Assembly: GCA_030562195.1 (NCBI GenBank)
Contig: JAUJPP010000007.1
Coordinates: forward strand, 33,601,769-33,665,768
Reading direction: 5' to 3'
DNA from: Nipponacmea schrenckii
Taxonomy: Eukaryota; Mollusca; Gastropoda; Lottiidae
Length of the DNA stretch: 64,000 nt
Part shown: piece by piece, positions 31,980 to 43,900 of the stretch
How the letters are laid out: every line of letters begins with the position of its first letter
Position numbering within the stretch: the first letter of the stretch is position 1
Position numbers and translations under genes: made by a program
The notes under the pieces: generated by a model
Databases searched by the model: none
The model's input: only the letters and a program-made list of their open reading frames with translations
What the model was told of the DNA's origin: nothing

Positions 31980-34900
31980 TCAAGTTGATTTCAAATCATC
32001 CCTTTCTTTAAACTGATGATCTACAGCTTTTGATAAGGCATCTAAAAATCCATCTAAACTAACACAACTTTTCTGAAATGAAAAGATATAATTTAAAGTG
32101 ATACAAAATACTTTTTGGAAATACTTTAATAAGACAAATTTTTCATAAAGATAGCTTGCCAGGCAAGGTAATATACGCCCACTGGCAACATTGAATAAAA
32201 AATGAAATATACATATACTTCTTTTCTGGGGTGATAAATGTACAATATTAATAAGTTTCATTAAAATCAGTCAAGAATTATACCTAATAACAAGGCAATA
32301 ACTCAGATTTTCAGAATTTTTGATTGTTAAAAGGATTCACTGTGACATGCATAGTGTTTACGAGCCAAAAATTGAAATCGTTTGAAAGAACAAGGGCAAT
32401 TAAATAATATGCGATATTTCTTGTTTTCAATAGGATTCATCCTTGAGTGATAATTAACAATTTCAGCAAATTTTGTCAAAATCTGTAAAGCATTGTGCCT
32501 TCTAGAGGGTTTACAAGCTAAACTTTTGACACGTTTTCAAAAACCAGGGCAATAACAAATATTTAATACTTTTAGATTTATCTGATTTTCAATAGGGTTC
32601 ACCCTTAGGTCATTACACATACTCATGCCAAGTTCTGTTAAAATCAGTCAAGAAATGTGACTTGCAGAGTGTTTACGAGCCAAAAATCAAAATTGTTTGA
32701 AAGAACAAGGGCAATCAAATATGATGTGATATTTCTTGTTTTCAATGGGGTTCATCCTTGAGTGATAATTAACAATTTCAACAAATTTTGTCAAAATCTG
32801 TAAATCAGTGTGCCTTCTAGAGGGTTTACAAGCTAAGTTTTGACGCGTTTTCAAAAACAAAGGCAATAACTAATACTAAATATTTTTTGATTTTCAATAG
32901 GGTTCATCCTTGAGTTATAACACACTCTCACACCAAGTTTCATCAAAATCTGTCAAGAATTGTGCCATGTAGAGTGTTTACGAGACAAATATGGAACGCG
33001 TTTAAAAGAACAAGGGCAGTAATTCAATTAGATATACCGGTAATTAATTTTCAATAGGGCTCATCCATTGCGATATCAAACAATTTCAGTGAGTTTTGTC
33101 AACATTGGTCATGAATTGTACCTTCTAGAGTTTTTATAAGCCAAAAAGTTAAAGCCGTTTTCGAACACAAGGGCAATAACTGACACTAAAGTTTTGTTAA
33201 AATCGCTCCATAACTGTGCTTTTTAGAATGTTTAAAAGCCAAAAAATTTAATGCATTTTCAAAAACAAGGGCAATAACTGATATTAAATTTTTTTCAATT
33301 TTACTGGTTTTCAATAGGCTTCATCTTTGGGTGATAACAAATACTCAAGCTAAGTTTCATCAAAATCCATTAAGAATTGTTCTCTCAAGAGTGTTTACAA
33401 GCTAAAATTGAATGTGTTTTCAAGAACAAGGGCAATAACTCATACTAAATGTTTTTCAATTTCGCTGATTTTCAATAGGATTTATCCTTGAGTTATAACA
33501 TACTCTCACACCAAATTCCATCAAAATCAGTCAAGAATTGCACATTGTAGAGTGTTACGAGCCATTCAAGAACAAGGGCAAAAACTCATACTAAATTTTT
33601 TCCGATTTCGCTGATTTTAAATAGGGTTCATCCTTGAGTGATCATAAACACTCATATAAAGTTTCGTCAAAATCCGTTAAGAATTGCGCCCTCTAGAGTG
33701 TTACGAGCAATTGTTTACGGACGGACGGACGGACGGACAGACGGACGGACAGATGGACGGGGTGAAAACAATATACGCCCCCCATTGTAGAGTGTTTACG
33801 AGCCATTCAAGAACAATAGCAAAAACTCATACTAAATTTTTTCTGATTTCGCAGATTTTCAAAAGGGTTCATTCTTGGGTGATATTAAACAATTTCAGCA
33901 AGTTTCATCATAATCCGTCAAGAATTGTGCCTTCTAGAGTGTTTACAAGCAATTGTGGACGGACGGAGGGACAGACATGGGTGACGACAATTTATGCCCC
34001 CCCATTTCATGTGGGCGTATAAAAATAATTAATAACTTGAGCGGAGAACAGCACTGCGCACTGGCTCTCGATATTTTGCCTCATAACTTTAAAGCCTTTT
34101 TGTACTTAAAAACATTTCTCCCCAACATCTCCCAGTTTTTAGTATTATATCACGTATACAATATCTTGTTGGATTTCATTGTAATGTGATTGAAATCAGA
34201 TTTCAAACTATACCTTTTATAGGTTGTTCACATAACTTTCCTAGTTATACATTATTGAAAATAGGTGATTTAAGATATTAATGCATACTCTTGTGCGACT
34301 TCTTATAAGCAAATATTCATCAGAATTAACATCAAAACCTTGGAAGGTTCCCTAGTCACAAATGCATACAAAAGTGTTATCGTAAGCATGTCAGACATCC
34401 AGTGTGTAACAATAAAAACAAGTGGTTGCCTCGCAAGATACGCCCACTTTAAAATATATTTTCTGTTTTAACACAGGCAAAAACTCTAAGATTATTAAGG
34501 TCTAATCCAAGTTCTTGTCAATATAAATGTTCACACCAAATTTCATTAAAATCAGATGAAAACTGTATTGTCTATCGCAATCACAAGCCGCGTTTTGACT
34601 AAGTCAAGTGCAATAACTCAAAAACAGTATATCGAAATGTCAATTTCAAACTTGACCAAGATTACATCAACTTCAATGATCACACCAAATTTCATTCCAA
34701 TCAGATGAAAACTGTTGCCTCTATCGTGTTCACAAGTCTATTTCGACGCAATTTGACTTAGTCAAGGCCAATAATTCAAAAAACATTCACCATAAAAATC
34801 GTCACGATCAAACTTGTCCAAGATTTCATCAATATAAATGATCACAGCAAGTTTCATTCAAATCAAATGGAAATTGTGATCTCTATCGAGGGTGGTGAAT

Positions 34901-37900
34901 GGCTCAGTGGTTAGCGAGTTGGACTGTCGTCTGCTAGGCGACTAGGTGCCGTGGGTTCGAATCCCGATCGGTGCTAGGAAATAAAAATTAGGTCTGATTC
35001 CTAGGCCCGTGCTTTCCCGGAACTACGAGATAGTAGTTTCCCCCCCTCTATCAAAAACCATTCATCGAAAAATCGCCAATTTTGAACTTGTCCAAGATCA
35101 CATCAATATAAATGATCACAGCAAGTTTCATTCAAATCTGATGAAAACTGTAGTCTCTATCACGTTCACAAGTCAATTTTGAAGCGTTTTGGCTAAGTCG
35201 AGTGCAATAATTCAAAAACCATTCATCGAAAAATTGCCCATTTCAAACTTGTCCAAGATCTCATCAATATTAATTATTACAGAAAGTTTCGTTTAAATCC
35301 GATGAAAACTGTAGTCTCTATCGCGTTCACAAGCCAATTTTGAAGAGTTTTTACCAAGTCAAGTACAATAACTCAAAAACCGTTAATCGAAAAATTGCAA
35401 ATTTCAAACTTCTCCGAGATCTCATCAATATAAATGATCACAGCAAGTTTCATTCCAATCCGACAAAAACTGTAGCCTCTATTGCGTTCACAAGCAAGTG
35501 TGGACGGACAGACGGACGGACAGGAGTGACGACAATATACGACCACATTATAATGTGGGCGTATAAAAACCAAAACATAGATATGCCACTTCTGACAGCT
35601 GAGCCCTGGAGATTATACAGATAGAAGCCACCCATACCTATGTTGCAAGAACCTTGCAGAAACTAATTGTTCCTTGTTCAGTCGCCAACTTGATGCAAAG
35701 TTACAGACAAACGGGGCAGACATTGCTCTTTGTCAAGAAGTTGAAGTTGCAATGATTATGGATTCAGACCACAATTGATTTTTCTATTGCGTTCACAAGC
35801 AATTGTAGACGGACAGGGGTGACGACAATATACGTCCACATTATAATGTGGCCGTATTAAAATGCAGTTTCATCATGTGGCAGGGGGTGCAAGGTAGGCC
35901 CCTTTAACCCACGGACTAATACATTAAAAGTAATTACAAACCATCCTCAGGAAGTGATGAAGTCTTAGAATTGTATTGTGCACATCAATATAGACAAGTG
36001 AAGAACTTGTAGGAATACAAGGCTAGAAATAATTTCATTTCTACAGAAGATAGCTTGCCAGGCAAGGTAACATACGCCCACTGGCAGCATTGAATTTAAA
36101 TAATAAATTGAGCAATAACTCAAAAAACATTCACTGAATATTGAAGTCAAGGGAAAAAACTCAAAAACTGTGCATGGAAAATTGTCAAATTCAAAAGCTC
36201 GACCACCATCTTTTATATTTCAATACTCATACAAAGTTTCATCAAATCTATTAAAAAAATGGTAGCTTCTTTTTCATACACAAAAATTTCTACTAAGTCA
36301 AGGATAATAACTCAAAAATCATTTGTTAAAAAAAGCCAAATTCAAACTTGACTGCTGTTTCAATTCTGATGCTTTCATAAAGTTCCATCAAAATCCTTCT
36401 TATTATTCTCCATTGAAAATTGTAGCTTTTATTGTGTCTACAACAAATATTGAGGCAGGGGCAATAAGTAAAAAAACGTTCATCAAAAAATCATCAATAT
36501 TAAACTAAATCGACGTCTTATCAATTTTAATGCTCATACAACAGACACCCATTACTTTTTACAATCTACCAGCTGTCATCCTAAACACATTTTTAATTCC
36601 ATACCATATAGTGGGGCTATTCATAAAGAGAATCTGTAGTAAAGAGGAGTTAACTGAAACCAATCTGAAAATTTTTTTTCCCTATCTTAGAGCTGCGGAT
36701 AGAAAAATGAAACTATCAAGAAGGCCTTTGATGAAGTTAAATTTCAAACACGTAAAGAACTCATCGACAATCTAACATCAGAAATATGGCTAAGATAGTA
36801 CGTTTTTGGACACCAGCAAAAGAATGTTACACCGATGTTAACATTGCACAACAAATATCAAGATATCATTAGATTGATCTTGTCAGAGCAACAACTTTTA
36901 TTCATGTCTCAAGGTCACGAGATATGACATTACAATTTCTGAAAATGTAAAACTGAAGATAGAAGAATATAAAAAAAATATTTTGGTATGTTAATATTTC
37001 ATGCGTCTGACCTCTTTAAAGTAAAAAATTGCCAATTTCAAATAGCTCTAGTCAACATTGTCGGCAAAATATTTATATAAATAGATCTCATCACTTTTGA
37101 TCAGATCAGAAGGTCACCAAAGGTCAAGGTCATGCGATATGAGCCTTCAAAATTTTGACACTTACTGAATAATCAAAGCAGATAAAAAGATAGCTTGGCA
37201 GGATATTATACGCCCACATGAAGCACTGCATTTGAATAAAAACTTGAGAATACAGTAATAATCACCCGAATACAGTAATAATCACCTGAATAAACAATAT
37301 TCAACCTTCAAGCATACACTTCATTTATGGTGTGATAAATGTACAATCAACATTACTAAGTTTCATTAAAATCTGTCAAGAATTATACCTTCTAACAAGT
37401 CAATAACTAATTATTTAAGGACATATTTTTTGCTAATTTTTATTTTTAATAGGGTTCATCCTTGGATGATAATAAACTATATCAGCAAGTTTCGTCAAAA
37501 TCCTTAAAGGATTGTGTCTTGTAGAGTGTCATGCTAAAAATTAAACAAGTTTTAAGAACAAGGGCAATAATTCATGCAATGTCAGCTATTTTTTATGATT
37601 ACAGCACAATTTACTCTCTAATTATATAAAGAGATGGAATATTATGTATTATGTAGATAATTAAATGCAAACAAACAGATGATAATGGATCAAACAAACA
37701 GGACTGGCTTATATACCAAAACACAGCATTTATTTCACAGGCACCTAGTTATTGTGCCTTGTGGAGTGCTTACAAACCAAATATCAAACTTGTTTTAAAG
37801 AAAAAGAGCCATAATACATAATTTTTCTCCCAATTTTTTCATTTGCAAAAGGGTTCATCCTTTGGTGATAATAAACAATAGACAAAAGACAAGTAATGTC

Positions 37901-40900
37901 ACAATCAGTAAAGAATTGTGCCTTTTGGTGTGTTCATGAGCAATAACAAGGGCAATAATTCATATGAAAACTGCATGTAAAACTGCAGGAAGAAAACCAT
38001 GGACAGTCATGATTTTCAATAGTGTTCAACCTTGGGTGATATTGAACTATTTAGGCAGACAATTAATGATTAGAACTACATTTGACTAAAATGTTTTTAC
38101 TAATAATTTTTGTTTCCCATCCAACTAAGAGACCAAATTCAAGACCTCCAAGCCAATGACAATTTAAATATATAAATGCAGTCCTTACCTGTACAAATAG
38201 AGCATGTGCTATAAATGGTAATTTTCTCAGTGTACGACCACTTAATCCTCGGCTTTTTCTATAAAATTAAATGTTGTATTTTGAAATATTATAAGCAAGG
38301 AAAGACATTAAAAACTTGATATTTGTTAATATGATATAATATATGCCTGTTCTTGTAGTGATAAAAACTTAACAGCTGCATATTCCAGGCAACTTCAACC
38401 TTTTCAAAAAGTTTACCAATATGTAACTGCAGTTTGAGAGATTTAAAAATTTCATCCTAGTTATTATATCAAATGTATTAAGTTTTCATCAAAAACGCCC
38501 AATATACCTTATTCACACATCAGCCATTATGGATCAAGAACAAGCTCATGACTCCAACAAAGGCAACATTGTATCAAAGCATTATAAATCGCCACTTTGA
38601 TGTCCTTGAAGTCAAAAAACTAATATAAAGTTAACCAGCCTTCCATTTAGTGCACAAAGAAATCAAGAACAAGGGCAGAAAACTCACAGCAAATATTTCT
38701 CAATTCGTCTGAGAACATGTCCAAGACCTCATCAAAATAAATGATCACACCAAACTCAAATTCAATGAAAACTGTATATAGTAGTTTCTATTGCGTTAAC
38801 AAGCTAAATTTGACGCGTTCTGACAAGAGTTTGACCTGAATGACTTAATCATGAACATAAACATTATCACCTGAACTCAAAACTGATTACATATTACTAC
38901 ACAAACTAGGGAAATTATTTTCAGTCTAATTAAGTTCCCTCAACTGATGGAAAATATATTTTCTTGTAGTCCACAGGACTGGACATCTTGTTAAAAAAAA
39001 ATTTGCAGGTAGTGTACAAAAATTGACAGTAATATGGTCTTTCCAAAGATTAAAAAAGGTTGTCCTAAAATAGTAATGGCAATCGAAATGCAATAAATTG
39101 AGTTTTACATCCTACTCTTCTGCACTTAATTGGCTAATGAAGATGGACTTTGACAGGATTGCCAGGATTTTGCAATTTCCAACTGTTTAGGGATCTTTAA
39201 CTCGTAAAGCTTGTATCGCAATATGCTCACATATTTTGATTGTTTTGATATTCAATAGCATTCTTCCTCGGGTGATTAATACATTCACATCAAGTTTTGT
39301 CAAAATCAATCAACAAAGCAGATCTCGGTTATCCACAATGTTGAAAGACAGGCAAATAGGTAGATTAATGTGTTGGCTTTCAAAAGATTCAAAATAACCA
39401 TAAGTTTAGGGCTGGCGATATTGGTTCAAGTGGATATTTCTACAGTTAGCATTTAAAATATCCCAATATTTTATAAGTATTGTGTTTACTGGCACTTCCT
39501 AAACTTTGACTCAAAACAAGTGATACTTACAAAGCAATATTGCGCAACTGTAAACTGAGACTTGTGGCTTCATTTTCGATAAATCTCATTAATTCTAGAG
39601 TCCTGAGATCAAATATCTGTTGTACTGGTGTAATAACCCCAACCTAGAATAAATACAAAATTATAAATAAATCACGAATGTCTTAAATTATACCTGAAAA
39701 CATTTTTAAAATAAGCTACAAAAGGGTTAATTCAGTTAGGTATATTGTTATACAGTTTTCATAAATTTGAGCAAAGAAAATGTTCTAACAAAAAAAAGCA
39801 GAGTGAGATATTATTATCACTCACATTGGCAATATACAAGAGTGAGGTTTAGTGGTCTCTTGAGATTAACTAGATTCCAGATACAGGCTATTTAGGAATG
39901 AATGTGGATCATGTTCATTGTCATAAACAAAATGTTACTGTGAAGTTCATGAAGTTAGGCTTGTCAAGTGACAAAGAAGTTTTTATTACACCATTAAAAG
40001 ATTTGCATTCTTTCCTTATATTATATAAAATCTCCAAAATGTTCTTAAAAAGCTATTACATTCATAGCCTTATATCACAAGTTCCAAAAAATAGGGGAAA
40101 ACAATTAAAAATTGTATAAAATTGTCCTGTTTTAACAACGTTCCGGCTTAATGCCTTCGTATTTTCATATGATCATATTTTCTCGTCCTATTTCCAAATT
40201 TCAGTTGACACGACATCAACAGTCATGCTGTTAGTAGTCCCTCAATAAATATCCAACGGATCACTTCTTATTCTTCACCCGGATCTGACGTTCCTCGCTC
40301 CATCGCATATTCTTTCCAAGATGTGAACTTGTATAGCTTCTTTTGCCTTGTGGTTCCCATCATTAAAGTGCTCTGCTACTGCTTTCTTTCTATCTAGTCT
40401 TATATATGCCAAATGTTCTTTTATTCGCTCCACTTGTGTCCTCCTTGTCTCACCTACATATACCGGTTTCTTGCATGTACTACAGCTTATTACAAACACG
40501 ACATTACTGGTCTGAACATCCATGAGTATCCATTGGTCTAGGTTGAATGTTCTCTTGCCATCTGTAGATGTTATCTTTCTTTCTGCTGGTATCCTGCTAC
40601 AAACCCCACATTTCTCCGCATCACAAATATTCCTATCAGGCCGGGAGAGAACCCTGTTTAACTTGCCATGTACTAAAATATCTCCCAGGTTCCTGTCCCT
40701 TCTGTATGTAATTAATGGTGGTTCTTCAAATACTTTCGCATCCTTTCTGACTGATGCAGTATCTTCATATTCTTTCTAACTATATTATGTAGGTTCGATA
40801 GGTCTTTCGTATATGTCGTCACTAGGGGTGTTCTTTCGTTGTATTTCCTTATAACTTTTTTCTTTCTTAGGAGCTTGTCTCTATCCATTCATCCACACGC

Positions 40901-43900
40901 GATAGCTGCCCTTCTATAAACTTTGAACTGTACCCTCTCCTTCTTAATTGTTGTTTCAAGTCTTGTCTATGCTTTCGATATTCCTCTTCACTTTCACAGA
41001 TTCCTTTCAGTCTAATCGGCAGTCCGTATGGTATCGCTCTCTTCACATTCATTGGGTGGCATGATTTAGCCTGTACATATATGCTTATCCATTGGTTTCA
41101 CGTATAATCCAGTTGTTAGTCTGCCACCTTCACTTGAGACCATCACATCCAAAAATTCTATCTTTTCATAGCTCCATCGTAATTCAACTTTTATCTTATC
41201 ATTTACCGTATAATTCCGAATATAGTGCGCAGGCTTGTATAATGCGCACCCCTTCCTCGCCTCCGCGAAATTGGGTAAAATTCATTTACCCATGTATAGT
41301 GCGCATCCCTTTTCACGGCAAAAATACGACTTTAAGTTGGCATTTCACAGTCACCAATATAGGGAAATAGTTGTCAATACGTAAGTCACCATTTATGGTT
41401 TTTTTTGTAATATATAAAATGTTTTACTGCGCCTTGCGTTGCTATATTATAATAAAATCCATTTTAATCACGTTGTTATTGTTTCTAATCGCTTGTGTTT
41501 TTATTTAGAAACCATTTTTGAATATTATTAACTTGAAAGGCTCTACTAATCGATAAATGTATACATGACTTCATTGAAGATACCGCACTATTCAATTACG
41601 GTACTCACCTGATTAACAAAGCTCATTTTATCTTATATATATAGTAGGGGTTTGGAATATGATCGTCTATCATTGCTTATTATTATCGGTATATGTTAGG
41701 AATTATTTTGAAAATGGCTAGTTGTCGAGTTGCTTACACTACGAAGAAGGAGTTAAATGTGATTGCATTTGCTGAGGCTCATAGCAATCGAGCAGCTGGC
41801 TGTGAATTTAACGTAAATGAGTCCAATATTAGGAGTTGGCGGAGTAAGCGTGCAGGCCTACTGAAGATGCCCAAGACCAAGTACGTGGAAGAAAGGCTTT
41901 TTTCCCTGAAGTACGCTTGCAGGCGTTGAAAGTCCACAAGCATCTGAAAATACAGACTCCCTTCAGAGCCACATCATCATTTAAACCGTAACCACCTGTC
42001 ACACAGAAGAAGAACAAACATTTCACAGAAACTACCAAAAGTCCATGAAGAAAAATTGCTTGAATTCCAGAAATTTATAATTAAACAGCAGAAGAAAAAT
42101 GACTACGAATTATCACAGATTGGTAACGCCGACCAAACTCCTATGACCATTACGAACAAGGGGGACAAGACCGTACATTTGAGAACCACCGGTAAAGAGA
42201 AGAGTCGGTTTACTCTTATGTTAGCCTGTACTGCCGATGGAGGAAAGCTGCCTCCATATGTCATCTTTAGAAGAGAGACCCTACAGAAAGGAGTAAAATG
42301 TCCAGCAGGATAAATTGTTCGCTGTCAAGAAAAAGAATGGTATGGGGTGCCGAACTAAAGAAGAAATCTCTTTTGGTATTAGATGCCTTCCTGTGTCACA
42401 GAAGCACCGCTGTGAAGAGTATGCTCAACACAGAATTGAATACTGATCTGGCTATTATACCTGGAGGACTCACAAGCATCTCACAACCCCTGGATGTGTC
42501 TATTAATAAACCTATGAAGGTCGCCGTAAGAAATATGTGGGCTGAGTGGATGGCCAGTGGTGACCACACTAAGTCTGGGGCAAGGCAGAAAGTGGAACTA
42601 CATATTACATGTGACTGTATTGTTAAAGCGTGGGCGGATTTGGATACCGAAATTATTGTAACAAGTTTCTCATGTACGTGCAAGCATAATTTTTGCCTGG
42701 TTTGGATCCTATTGCCACTTCATCTCTTTGTATTAATTCTAATGCTCACACCAAGTTTCATTAAAATCCATTGAAAATTGTAGATTCTATTTTGTCTACA
42801 ACAAATGGGGCAACAACTCAAATACCGTTCATCGATAATCCTCAAAATTGAACTTGATCGCAGTCTTATCAATTCCGGTGCTCATACCAAGTTTCATTAA
42901 AATCTATAGAAAATAGCGATGTCCTATAGTAATACGTCCACATTTATAATGGCAGCTACTTTGGAAGACAAATGAAAGATTTTTTTTTATTGAAGTTCAT
43001 CCTAGTTTCATCAAAATCCATAAAGCAGCAATAAATGAAACATGTTTGTTATTTTGTAGAAAAGTGCAATAACACAAAATATTTTCGATTACTTTGATTT
43101 GCAATATAGTTTGATTTGCAATAGGGTTTATCCCTAAGTTATTAAAAACACTCACACCAAATTTCATCAAGATCCATCAAGAAACCAGCTCTCTATCGTT
43201 TCCACAAAGAATCCAACAACAAAAGCAGACGAGTTTTCAAGAACAAAGGCAAAAACTTTAATAAAATAATTTATGTTTGATTTTCAATAGGGTTCATCAT
43301 TCGGTTATAACAAATACTCACACCAAGTTTCGTCAAAATTCATCTATCGTGTCTACAAACAATTCAAGAAAAAGGGTAATAGCTCACATTGAATTTTTCG
43401 ATTGGTCTGATTTTTAATAGGATTCATCCTTGAGTTATGACAAATACTCACACCAAGTTTCGTCAAAATCCATCAAGATCAAGAAACCAGCTCTCTATTG
43501 TGTCCACAACAATTGTGGATGAACATATGGACAAACAGGGGCTATGACTAATGACTATATACGCCCACAATAATGTGTGTCAAATCCAAATTAAAAAACA
43601 CGTTTGCAACGTTTCCCTCGAATACAATAGAGCTTTTTTTTTGTATTAAGCTCTTTTATTGTATTAGAGAAAAACGTTGGAATAAAAAGGTTTTTAATAT
43701 GACAGTGTCTCATTTTGTATCCTGTCATAAGAATCCAGCTTATTAATTTAAACTGTGATCACCATTATCTTCTTCATGATTGGTTTGGATGTTCAACAAT
43801 TATTATTAGTTTTATGGTGCACAATAATTTCTGGCGTACAAAAATTGTTGCTTCTAGTGCCTATAACAAATGTTGAGGTACCGACAGACAGACAGAAAGA

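Noticed and set aside
33684..34189. Open frames with [15 protein letters not shown] peptides
   Set aside because: Translation of the (GGAC)n tract of a pearl-like element; the same artefact occurs at 35340-35624 and 57886-58095.
34893..34978. tRNA gene
   Set aside because: Box A and B are present but acceptor stem pairing is poor and an unrelated tail follows; a SINE explains it better.
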